The position numbers were made by a program, and so were the translations under genes. From Tetrahymena thermophila SB210 (lineage: Eukaryota > Ciliophora > Oligohymenophorea > Hymenostomatida > Tetrahymenidae), in contig NW_002476342.1 in NCBI RefSeq assembly GCF_000189635.1, positions 62,001 to 126,000 of the forward strand: 64,000 bases of DNA, read 5' to 3'. Below are positions 23,138 to 35,192 of the stretch, one piece after another; the first letter of the stretch is position 1; every line of letters starts with the position of its first letter. A model generated the notes under the pieces. The model had not been told where the DNA came from and searched no databases. It saw nothing but the letters and a program-made list of their open reading frames with translations.

Positions 23138-23757
23138 ATTATGATTAAAAAAACAGTTTTCTATTTTTTTGCTTTATAAAATTTCAAAATTTTAATATTT
23201 AATTTATCCTCAAAGAAACCTCAAGTTGTACTTAGAGCTATTAAAATTTATTTATTTACTTAAAAAAAATAGCATTTTATATTTTTAAATGAGAATTTGT
23301 ATTAAAAATAAATAATAAAATAAAAATTATTTGTTTTTTAATTTTTAATATTTATTATGTGAATAAAAAAAATTATTATTTTTAAATTGACTAAAAAGTT
23401 AAACTAAAATTCTTTTTAATTATTTATATACGTTAGTTTTCAGAAATTGTTAGTTAATTTAATCAAAATATTCTGGTACATAATACAATTTTTTAAATAA
23501 ATACAAATAAATAGCCATCAATTAATTAGTTTTTGTAAATATTTAGTATTGGTAAATTAGAATTTTGTAGTCAAAGATGATAATATACTTGCAAACATTA
23601 TAAGAAATAAGCTTGCTTTTAATTGATAATATAAAACAAATAAATAGAATTATAATTAAGATATTCTTAATTATATATTTTATTAGGCTTTTAATTATAT
23701 TAAAAAATAATTTTAATTTATTTCATTACACAGTTATGTTTTATTTAAAATTTAAGC
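23138..23757. other. Intergenic spacer between converging genes
   Basis: Lies between the 3' ends of gene D (plus) and gene E (minus). A/T-rich; no gene, hairpin or tRNA seen. Confidence 0.5.
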
Positions 23758-26700
23758 TCATGAATCTTCTTCATTAGATTTATCTAAGTCTTAACTGAAA
23801 TTGATCAAAAAATTATTATTAGTTCCTCTCAAATTAGTGCCTTGCTATAGATTGTTATTTATTGATTCCTCTAAATTTTAGTTATTTTCTTAATTATCTT
23901 CATAATTCTATTCTTTATTATTATTGTTGCTATTATTATTACTTTTTTACCTTCTCATAATAACAAAATCAAATGAATTGGAATTAAGAGAATTGTTTCT
24001 TTGGAGCATGGAAATATTAGAGACATATAAATTATTAACTAATGCAATTTATGATACTTGTTAATGCTATTAATTATTTTAATCGTTGATTTCACTATGT
24101 GCATCATTTATATTTTCAATATTATTATTATTGTTGTTATTTATTTATTCTTAAATTTACTCAGGTAACTATTAAATATTATTAAAATTAGGTGATTACA
24201 AAGCTAGATTAAAGTGGGGCGATTATAAAGGAAGTTATTGTTATTAATAATCAAAAAAGGCAATTCCTTGGTTATTTCTAATTTAAGGCTCTTGTTATTA
24301 TTAAATCTATTAGGACTACAAAGACTGCACTTACTAAATTTATTATTAATTAAGATTATTTTACAGTGATTGTTGATTATTTTATGTTTATTATTGTTAG
24401 TTTATTTGCTAAACTTATCTTGGATTTTACTGAGAGATATTAACTTAGCTAACGTTATTTTCAATTTAATTTTAAGTCATAGTAACAGACCTATCAGTTA
24501 TATCTGAATTCTAGCCATTTATTTAGCTAGCATTAATAATAGATTTATCTGCATCAATATCTACTTTTTCCTCTAAAGCTGCTGTTATGGCAATAATTTT
24601 TTTCTGAGCATCTGTACTCTTAAAATCTATCTATACCACTTATTTAATTTCCTATTTCAAATAAAATTAATTGTTAAATCCTTCACTAATTGAATGTTCA
24701 ATTTTAAAAAATTACATGTCTACAAAGGTAGCATTCTCCAGTTTTTTTCATAACATCCATTCCACATTCATAGCAAATACCTAACAAATTAATTATGATA
24801 AAGAAATTAATTTAAATAAATAAACAAATTAAATAAATAAATACCGCCATGACCACATGGAAGATAGACTGTATCTGGCTCGTTTTCAAAACAAATAACG
24901 CAATTTGCATTGCTTTCATCTCCATTTTCTTTATAACTTTTTTAACTAATTTGACTGCTATCGCTTTTCTATTTTTTTACCATTTCTTTAGGTTTAACAT
25001 TTAATTTAGCTAATTCTTTATTTGATTGCTGCTACATCTTTTTTTCAAATTCTTTTTTCTTAAGTTCTTATCCCTTTGGACTGCTTATTAACTGGCTGAA
25101 TTTTAATTATGTTTCATATGCCAAATTTTAAAGAGGGTTTTGAGATTTTTAAAACTAAGCAGCATTAGTTTTACCATTTTCATTAAATGAAATATCCACT
25201 GGTCCCATGCTATCACTTAACCCTTTAGGAGAATCTATCTTGTTTTATAAATTTGCTTTGCCTTTCTTTTTCTTTTTATTAACCTATAAATCAGATTTAT
25301 TAACTTCTTCTTTACAGTCCTTAGATTTATCCATATCAATCTAGCTTGTGCTTCCTAAATTTAATTAAAAAATAAACAATTAACTTTTAAAAAAACTTTG
25401 ATAGGTTTAAATAAATTTTTTATTACTTTTATCGAGTTTATCTAGTTAAGTGTTAGCTCTGGTCAATTTATTTTATGTTGATGGCAGCTCTTTCTTTTAT
25501 TAATCTTTTTCTCTCTTCGATTTCATTACATTATTAGTTAATGCAGTGAAATATGTAGATGAAAGTTTCTCCTGTAAAGCATTAAAAAAATAAATTTAAA
25601 ACAAAATATTAACATTTTTAGCTCAATATTCATTAAATATATTTCAATTTTAATGAAAAATATTTTGTAAAATATCTTTAAAAATGATTTTTTATAATAA
25701 AAATTTTAAAATAAAAAAAATTATTAGTAAAAATAAGAAAAAATATGATCAAAAATAAAAAAAATTATTACCAAAAATAGAGGGAATCCTTTTTTTTGAC
25801 TATTTTTATTGTTCAAGTTTACTTTTTTAAATATTTTTTTCTTTGGTTTAGGTTTTTGAGCTTAATCTGCTGGAAGTCCATTTTAATTATTCTATCCTGG
25901 CTAATTATTATTCTATTAGGAAATGTTTGCTTGATTATTTCTGCTTCTTCCTTAGTTTTATCTACCTGATTAACTCTCAGGGTATTGTTATTCTGCAGGA
26001 TAATCCTCATCCTCAGCATAAATATCATTTGGGTTTCTTTATCTGTTTTCTTCATCATCATCGTCTTCCTCTTCTTCGTCTCCCTCCTCTTCATCTTCTT
26101 CATCATCTTCACCTTCATTTTCTCGCTTATTTTAATTATTGCTTTTTTATCCATCTTAATCTTGTTGTTATTATTGCTGCTAGTTTGATTCATTTCCTTT
26201 GTTTTTATTTTTCTTCTTTTTGTTTTTACCAATTCTTGATGTATTTTTTTGAGAGTTTTCATCTCCTTCTGTATCTTCTCTTTCTTGAGAAAAATGGAAC
26301 ATAAAAATCCTTTTGTGATTGATAAATCAATTAATTAGTAAAGTAAATAAATAAATAAATATTAAAGTAGATATAATTAATTACCATATGCCTTTCCAGA
26401 AGAATAACGTATAAATTATGAAAAAGGTAGTAAAAACTAGACTGTATTTAAATGATAACTAAGCATCATCTAATGTTTTTATAAATTAAATTATTATAAA
26501 ATTTTCAAACTTAATAGTTTATTTACCATTGCTTTAATGATCTAATCGATTGACTGCACCTCTCACAAATAAAGTAGAATTTACGCACAGTCCATTTGAA
26601 AGTAAGAAAAACCAAAACAAACCCTTAACTGAATTATTAATGAAAATTGAGTAAAATAATTTAAAATAAACAAATAAATTTACTTTCAAACGATTAAACT

Positions 26701-28659
26701 GGCTGCCCAAGACATTTTAAGAGTATTTTGCTCAATAAGAGTATGACAAAAACACTGTTAGTTCCAATCATAATGTAAAAAAAGACCCAATATGGCCAAA
26801 AGACATCTTACCAAGACCAATCTATTTTATTGTTCATTTTAACTGAAATCAAGAAAATTTATCCAACAAAGAATATTTTAAATCCCCAAGTAAACTTTAT
26901 AATTTTAATAAGAATTAAAGCATTTTCCAAAAATTAATTAAAAAGATTACACATTCATTAATAAGCGCAGAAATAGGGCCATTTTCAGCTAGCTTTTTTG
27001 AAATCACGAAGAAAAATCTAATGAGAACATAAATCAAAAGTGTACATGGCACATAATAAAATTTATACTGGTTGACTTCTAAATAAATATAAAGGCAAAT
27101 CTATTTTTAAACAAAAAATAATTTTAAATTAAACAAATTCAAATATTTTTTGTCAAACAAAAGCAATCAAAATGCTTAAATGAAAAAAGTAATTGTCGTT
27201 AAAATTCAAAAAATAGATAAATTAATTATTGATTTATTTTAAATAGCTTTAAAAAGAGATATCATTCATTAAAAATTATTTTTGGAATCTATTAAAAATA
27301 AGATAAAATAAATTATTTACTTTAAATAAGATTGAAAAAGTAGTTTCTACAATTCTCCAAATGTTACTATGTTCTTCTTATTTGTTTTCATCAACTTCTT
27401 ATCTATTAAAATAATTAATTAATTTATTTATTTGTATATAATTTTTTTATCTAAATTTTAAATTATTGTAGAAGTAACTTTAAATAAGCTTAAATCAATG
27501 TTTTCTTTATTATTTGAAAATTTATAAATGCTAATTTGAGTATGATAATTTTTATTAATTAGTTCAGTAGTTATTCATGAAGTATTTTTTATTTTTTATT
27601 CATTATTTTGATTTGTTTTTGAAAATCTTCTAATTCGAATTTTCAATTTGATTTTATAAACATATTAAGATAACCTTTTTAAATATGAGCCAATATCAAA
27701 TAGCAAGTAACAAGCTTTGTGAAATTAAAATATTATTTTAAATGCATCTTTAAAATAATAGATTATTGATCAGTTGAATAGTATTTTGCTTATTAAGCTC
27801 CTATATTTTGATTTAGCTATTAATTCAAATTGGCATTTAGATTTCGAATATTATAAGAATTTTTTGTTTTTTGTTTGTTTGTTTGTTTGTTGGCAGAGAA
27901 TGTAAATGTCTTAAAAATAATTGATAGGTGATAAATTTGATAAATGAATTACTCAATTTTACTTCGTTTGAAACTAAAAGCAAAGCTAATAATATCGACT
28001 ATCCACAGAAACACTAAAACAAATATATACTGCATGGAGTAAAGAATTAAAATCAGCATTAATATAAAAAATATTTGCAGTGATAAATGATTGAAAAATG
28101 TTTGTTGCATCACGATTGATGAATATAGTTTCAGTCGCTACTCAATTTGTTGAAGCTTTTTATCTGAAACAGTAGATTTTTTAATAGGATTAACCGGATT
28201 TTCTTAGTTTTAAAGCGGATTATTTATTTAATTTCTCATGCTATTGATAACTTAATTCTACTACTATTAATCTTCATATTACTAAGCATATTGCTACATT
28301 ATATTTTGACTGTTATTATTGCGGTTGTTTACAGATTAACCCATGTAATGAAAAATTTATGAATTTGACTAATTATTTAATCCCTAAGGAGACATCAGAT
28401 CTCTATTTGAAGGACTATAGAAAGCAAATAATCTATTTTCATCTCCAAAATTGGGCGACATCATATTATTTATAGTGTAATTTGCTATTGACATATTTCT
28501 TTAATTGTTTGGCATCATTACTAATGATTCATTTCTCGAGCGTGATAATCCCTATAAATGACTCACTGAATTCCTTTAATGAGAAGGAGAATATCTATAA
28601 AACTGCTGCTAAAATTAATTGCTATGCTAGTGCTATCTGCTTTAATATTAGGACTGCAT
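23758..28659 (-). CDS. Multi-TM (TMEM185-like) RING-finger protein E, 1,145 aa, eleven exons
   Basis: Exons in transcript order: 28659-27953, 27402-27321, 27100-26951, 26894-26684, 26628-26527, 26469-26385, 26309-25823, 25571-25427, 25354-24845, 24780-24716, 24651-23758; 3,438 nt, 1,146 codons, all phases consistent. Order of parts: a Gln/Asn/Ser-rich N-terminus (~190 aa); hydrophobic segments through about residue 445 with the signature WSWQDVFWPYWVFFY; a long acidic and Gln-rich stretch with a near-pure Asp/Glu run; a coiled-coil-like Lys-rich part; a C3HC4 RING (CVIC...PCGHGG|ICYEC...CYLC, about residues 808-845, split by an intron inside GHG-G); and a 298-codon Gln/Asn-rich tail. TMEM185-like domains joined to a C-terminal RING are known in plants, so a membrane-bound ubiquitin ligase is likely. 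The start is the first in-frame ATG; the frame stays open above it. Tandem paralogue of gene F. Confidence 0.8.
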
Positions 28660-30154
28660 CCTGCTAATTATTTCTATCTAATTGTTATATTCTTAATTAG
28701 CTAAATTGCCTTATTTTGTGATATCCTCTTCTCCCCTTATTTGAGATGTCAATAATTTTCTAACAATATTATTTGATTTTATCTTTTTACTTTGATTTAT
28801 TCTCTATACATCTTCTACTAAATTTTAATATAGCTTTTTATTAATATTACAAAGCAATTTATTTATTTGATAATAATTCAGAGTGAACAAATCGATATAT
28901 GAATGAATAAATAAACAAACAAAAAAACAAGCAAATCAAATCAAATCAAACAATCAATTAATTAATTAGTTGATAGATTGATCGAAGTATGAATTATTGT
29001 ATTTTGAGGATTGGTCTTATGTAATTATAAGTAAGATAAATAATTCATGCAAGTGATTGATTATACTTTTTTTGTTTTCCTAATTTTGTTTCAAACAAAT
29101 TTCAAATATTATTATTATAGAATAGTCTTTTCTAATAAAGAAAAACTTCAATTGAATAGAATGTATATTTTTATATTATACATTTACTTTGATTTTACTA
29201 ATATTAGCTACTTATTTGTTAGTTTTTGATTATCACTTATTAAATTATAAATGAAAAATTTTGTTGTATTTAGCTTGATTTGAAAAAAATTTTACTATTA
29301 AATATTTAATAAAATTATGATAAACTTTTTAGACTAAAAATATAATTATTATTTTAACAAAATACTAATTTTGATACTTAAGATATATTATTAAGTTTAT
29401 TTTTTAATAAATTTATGTATCTTCAAAAGGTTTGTTGGTAATCAACAGTTAGTTAAATATAATAAAAAATGATTGAAAATTAATTTAATAGAAAAATCTA
29501 AAGTTTTTATTAAATAAAAACAATTTTTTCGTTTACGAATAAAACTAAAAAAATAACTACATATAAAAAATATCACAAATTATTAAAAATATTAACTCTC
29601 TCCAATTCCAATTTTAAAATTGAATAGGTACCTGCTGATGACCCCCTCCCCATAAGAAGATTTAACGAATAATTTAAAACAAATATTAATTATCATAAAT
29701 AGAGGCAATTTTTGAGTTAAGGTTACTATTTTTTAAAAAATGACTTCTATATTGATAAAAGAGAGAAGATATTTTATTTAGTTATATTCTTTAATAAATT
29801 TTAAAAACATATATTAAAAAAGAAAAAATAGATTTATTTTATAAAGTAATAAATAACTAATTAATAATATTTTAACTGTAGAAATTACAATAAAAAATTT
29901 ATTTATTTATTTAATAAATAACTAATAAATTTTAAATATAATTTTATAGATTTAATTTAATCTTATTTAATTTGTTTATTTACAAAATCTTTTTATTTAA
30001 ATATCAATAGAAAATTAATTCTTTTTTTTAAATTAATAAGATTAAAATTGATAATTATAGATATTTGAAATGATTTTTAAGAAAAAGAGAAGTAATTAAT
30101 TAATATTAATTTTTTCATTAATAGATTTATTCAATCCATTAATCCATCCATCAA
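28660..30154. other. Spacer between RING paralogues E and F
   Basis: Contains the promoter of gene E and the 3' flank of gene F. A short G+C-richer patch at about 29,595-29,660 (with AATTTTAAAATT and a CCCCCTCCCC run) stands out, but no gene is visible. The in-frame open stretch just above 28,659 lacks an ATG. Confidence 0.5.
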
Positions 30155-33100
30155 TCAATCATGATTATCTTCCTCTACTTCATGTATATTGTTTAGCTGG
30201 TTTTTATTTTATTTTTTGTCTTCAACAATACTTTCGTCTACTAGTGTAGTCAAAGCTACAACTCTGAAATTATTATTTTGTGCTTTCTCTTTAATGTCTA
30301 ATCTCAGAATTTCTTTTATAGCCTTTAAAAAATTATCAATAACATTTTATCATGATTTAAATAAAAATTTACTTCTCTACACAAATAGCATTCGCCTGTA
30401 TTTTTCATAATATCAACAGAACATTCATAGCACACGCCTTTATTAATATTTATATAAAATTAAGTTATATCTTTTAAAGTAAAATTTACCTCCATGTCCA
30501 CAGGGCATATAAACTGAATCAGGAGCGTTATCAAAGCAGATAACACAAGTTACATTAGATTAATCATTCATATTAGGAGCATTAACTTGAATATCTTTAT
30601 CTTCTATAACGCTCTGCTCAATTTTTTTGTTTCCTCTGTGTGAATCTTGATGACCTACAAAACTTACATTGTTTGACTTGCAGACTCTGGTATTTTTTGG
30701 AGACTCAGAGTAATTTTCAAAAAGTTTTTTTTTGACATGAGTATTTAATTACTAAGAAAGCTTTTAAATTTGAGGAGTATCAATTAACTTTTTAAATTTT
30801 TAATTGGTGTCTAAGGCTATTTTTTTCCATTTATTCTAATCGCTGTTTCCTTAATTTCTTTAAGATATAGACACATTAATATCTTAAATAGGTTTCTTGT
30901 TAAAATCTACGCTATGATTTATTTCGTACTTATGGATCATAAAAGACTAAGATTCTTTATTATTTATTATTAAAAATGAGTTATATTTAAATAATAAATT
31001 TAATCAAAGATTTACTATGTCGAGTTCCTTTTTCTTTTTAATCTTTTATCTGCTGTTTAATTTTTGAGCTATTTTTGGCTAAGTTATTCTATACATTTTA
31101 TCTATTTGCAATAGCACTGAAGTAAGTAGAAGACAATTTTTACTGTAATTAAAAGAATAAAAAAATATTTTAATTGAATATCTTTCGAAAAATATTTACT
31201 AAAAATTAGGGTATATTGTTTTATTATTCATCTTATTCTGTAGGATTTACAGTTTTTATTCTCTTAGATTTGTTCTTTGCCTTTTTCTATTACTCAGGAT
31301 TCTCGCTGATGACATATTCTATATCTTCTTCTTCCTCAGCATTAATTATTATTGATATTTCATACACAAATTATCTTTATTAAAATTCAATTAAACAATT
31401 TATTGAATATTTTCAAGAATATTTACATTATTTAATTCCACTCTAAAGATGAAAACATAAGCATTACCACCAAAAAAACCAACGAAATAAATAGAACAAC
31501 TTGCATTGAATCTATTTTTATTTTTAAATAAATTAATTAAAAAGTAATAAAAATTATAAAATAAATATTTTTTAAAAATTCAAATTGAAGACAATTTTTT
31601 TAGTATGAAGCAAATAATTAAAAGTAAAAGTTACCATCTTGCCCGTAATCTTCAGTAAAAATAAAAGATTTCAAGAACATAATTGATGTAACGGTAAAGC
31701 TGACCATAAAAATGCAAATCCAAAGTAATCCAATAATTTCTATTTTTTTTTGAGAAGATCTTTTTAGGCAAAAGTAGCATTTTGTTATAATAATAAAAAT
31801 TAGCCCTAAAGTGATGACAGCAGTAGTCAATAAAAAAATATATGCTGGCCAAAATATATGAACCCAATCCCAGTCCACTGTTTATTCAACTTTGAGCGAT
31901 ACTAACAAGGCTTAAAAAGAGACAAAAAGCTTAAAAAGTAAAAGCATCTATAAAAAATTAAATAAAAATTTGATTTTAGAAGAATAAATAAAGAATAAAA
32001 TTTACTGTTTCATTGAAAATTGGATTGTACTCTTTGACTTTGAGTTTGAACATATAAAGTATTTTAAAAACTACGAATACAAAAACAATTGTAGTAACTA
32101 AAACTAAGTTAATGTAGATCACATCGAATCTGATAATTAATAGAATCTGTTTATTGAATAAATCAAATAATTAATTAATTAATATTATTTTTTGATACTA
32201 TTTAAATTTTTCTTAAGAATGTGTAAATTTGGTCGATAAAATTAAAAAAAGAAATAGTTTTGATTAAAATTTTGTTCAGTATAAACATTGAATAAATAAA
32301 TTTTTATTGTTATAATTAAATGGCTAAAAAATCTAAGCAAATAAATTAGTTAATTTAATTAATTAATTAATGATTTAATCTAATTTTTACTTTGAAGATG
32401 AAGAAAACAATAATTTCTATAACTTTTAACAATAAATATTTGTTGTATTCATATCTGAACTCAATTTCTTCTTCTGTTTGATATTCGTCTATATCCACTT
32501 TCTTGCTAAATACCAAAAAATAAAAAAATAAATAAATTTCTATAATTTCATTAATTTTAAATAAATTTATTAAGTTATATTGGTTTTTTATTCATTTATT
32601 ATAAAACTAGTATTAGTTTATCTTATAATTATCTTATTTATTACTAATTTACTCATTGGCTCAATCATTCTATGTGATTATGAACTCATATTAAATACCA
32701 ATAAAACTCAAAAACAAATTCTTATTTTAATAATCATAACTATTTTACTTGAGTCTATATTTTTAAAAATTAGTATAAATACTAAATAAGTCGAACAATA
32801 GTAGGATTGAAACCACTACTTTGTAGTTGAAGTCCATAATCATTTAAGCACTATAAAAAATCAGAAAAACGTAGACATTCATCGATTTAATTATAACACT
32901 TTTTATGATCATCAAACTTTTTACTTTATCTTCATCATTCATATTTTCTTGATTAGAGTTTTAATTGTTATTTTATTGCTATTGACCTAATCTTTACTCT
33001 AATTATTCATTTTAATTATTATCTGATAATGTCGGATTGAACTCTGTGTTTTAGGCAACTTCTGTTACTCTTGAAGGATAATTCATATTATATTAATCTC

Positions 33101-33395
33101 CCTAATTTTATATTGAATCTGTTCTTTAATGCTACTAATTTGAAATGCTTAATCTATCATTCATATGCCTATCAGTATTCATTTTGGAATCATCCTTTTT
33201 CTAATCTGAGTAATTATTCATTGAAAAATCATTGGTGATAGTAACTCTTTTTTTATCAAGCTTTTAATCCTATTATCTGAAATCTAGCACCAAGCCCAAA
33301 TTAGTATTAACCTAATTTTAAGGAGATAAAGCGTGCCCTGAAATAATGGCTTAATTTTCGTTTAATCCCTAAATATTATTTATATTTACTTGCAT
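30155..33395 (-). CDS. Multi-TM (TMEM185-like) RING-finger protein F, 766 aa, ten exons
   Basis: Exons in transcript order: 33395-32749, 32505-32391, 32146-32006, 31947-31635, 31511-31427, 31374-31200, 31142-31016, 30954-30490, 30437-30373, 30322-30155; 2,301 nt, 767 codons, phases consistent throughout. N-terminal ~165 residues are Gln/Asn-rich; then hydrophobic segments including WDWVHIFWPAYIFLLTTAV, the counterpart of gene E's FWP motif; a short acidic stretch; and a C3HC4 RING (CVIC, PCGHGG, VCYEC, CYLC) near residues 671-708, then a 56-codon tail. Exon lengths track gene E closely (85 and 65 nt exons identical; the 313-nt exon equals E's 211+102). Differences are concentrated in low-complexity parts: F has a much shorter acidic exon and tail. 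Expected role: membrane-anchored E3 ubiquitin ligase, inferred from family architecture. Confidence 0.82.
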
Positions 33396-35192
33396 TGTTA
33401 AACTTAAAAAAAGCAGTGTTTTGATTTGCTATTAAATTTGCAATTTTATTTGAATAATTGTTATTTACTTGCTTGGTATTTTGTTTGTAAATTTGATATT
33501 TAGAAGAACTCGTTTATTAACTTAATTCATAAATAATTGAATTTGTTTGTTTGTTAGTTAATTAATATCTGTGTTAATTATAAATTTTGCAAACTAAGTG
33601 CATCAAAATTGCTAGAAATTAAATTAATAAATAAATAATTTCTCTATAGCAATTATTCTATGATTTCGAGCTATTTTTTGATTTTTTCTAACAAAAAAAG
33701 GCACCTTCATTAAATAAAAAAAGGGATTTGCATGAAACTCAAGTCATTTATTTTATGTATCTCAACAAGTTATTTTGAAAAAACTAAATTTAATGACAAA
33801 GCAATTTCATAAAACCTATTTAATTATCTGATTGTACAAATCAAATATTGATTCAGTATTAACAAACAATTAATTAAATAAATAAAATTTTAAGGTATAT
33901 CATTAGATTAATTCATTTAAAAGCACGAAAAGATATTTTAAGAAATTACATGGTTTAAATTTCTACTTGTATTATTTTGTAAAATATTAATTAATTACTA
34001 TATTTAATTATATCTAAATTCTAAAAAAATTTGATAACTTTTAACAAATAGATAATCAATCAATCTAAGAATAGATCAACCAATTTTATATTTTATTAAT
34101 TTATCTAAATTTAATTTTCTACACAAATTTATCAAATCAACAAAAAGCATATTTTTTAACTTAAATTAATTTATTCGCTTAAAATTAATTAAGCTGGCTA
34201 TAATTAGAACTCATTTATTTTGAATAAAAGGTGTGTAATAAACATTTATTTTTAAATTTCTATTTCAGTCACCCTTCCCTTAATAAAAATTTGATCCACT
34301 TTGAAAAGAAATTATGTAATAGACTGTATAGAAGGAGGGTATGATTTAAAATTTCATTATTTTCATGCTGTGATTAATTATTATAGAATCGGCAGTTAAA
34401 TTATAAAAACGGTTTTTTATTATTTGTTAATTATTATATGAGTAACTTTAAAAGGTAATTCGGAGATTTAATTTAATTAATTTAAATCGTATTCGGGGTT
34501 TATTTAAATAAAAGGAAGGAGTTAGTGAGAAGAGTCTGATAAAAAGTTGAAATTTAAATTTCAACAAGCTTAGTTTAGTGAGGAAAAGGACAATTTTAAA
34601 TATTACTAAAATGTAATATTAAAGATGTATGTAATTTTCAAATTAATGTAAGAAAAACTAATGTGTTTTAATGTTCTATTGATGTAAATTTATTTAGCTT
34701 TAATATTACATGACAATCTATCATTAAATCAATCATATTTGATTGAATAAAAAAATATCAATGTAAAGTGCAGCTTTAACCTAAATTGATTGAGTGATTA
34801 TTGTTAGCACCAACAAAATATGTTAGTAGAAAAATAAATGTTGTTCAAAAATTATCAGCTTATTTTGACTAAAACTTATCTGTGATAATAATGATGAGTT
34901 TTATAATCCATTTTTTGAATTACTAGAATGATTGCAAATTTATATTACTATAATTTTTATCATTGTAAATAAATAGCACTGCTCTGTAAAATGTTTGCAG
35001 CTTTGAGCTACCTGAAATAAATTAATTTTGCAGTAAATGGATAAGACAAGAAGCAATAAATAAATAAATAAAAAACAAAACAAAAAAAGCATCTAATAGA
35101 GAGCATTGAGAAATTTATATAGCACTTCTTTTTTTGGGAGAGATTGATATAGTAATTAAATTCAACTAAAAAATCAAAATAAATATAAATTA
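33396..35192. other. Divergent promoter region between F and the FLVCR-like gene
   Basis: About 1.8 kb separating two divergent start codons. It includes an imperfect C-rich/G-rich inverted pair (ACCCTTCCCT 34,271-34,280 with GAAGGAGGGT 34,331-34,340) around an A/T-rich centre, and a purine tract near 34,510. No gene seen. Confidence 0.5.

Noticed and set aside
25819..26262. 147-codon minus-strand frame rich in Lys/Met (standard code).
   Set aside because: It is another reading frame of the acidic/Gln-rich exon 25823-26309 of the RING gene E; the phase-consistent exon chain uses the Asp/Glu frame.
25927..26304. Plus-strand frames with Leu/His/Phe-rich products opposite the same exon.
   Set aside because: Antisense shadows of a GAA/GAT repeat; such frames always look hydrophobic.
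27860..27895. TTTG tandem run that might be a microsatellite locus.
   Set aside because: Only a handful of units, like many others in the window; no special meaning.
31652..31867. 71-codon frame starting MGSYILASIYF.
   Set aside because: Overlaps the true exon 31635-31947 of gene F in another frame; the true frame carries the family FWP motif and fits neighbouring phases.
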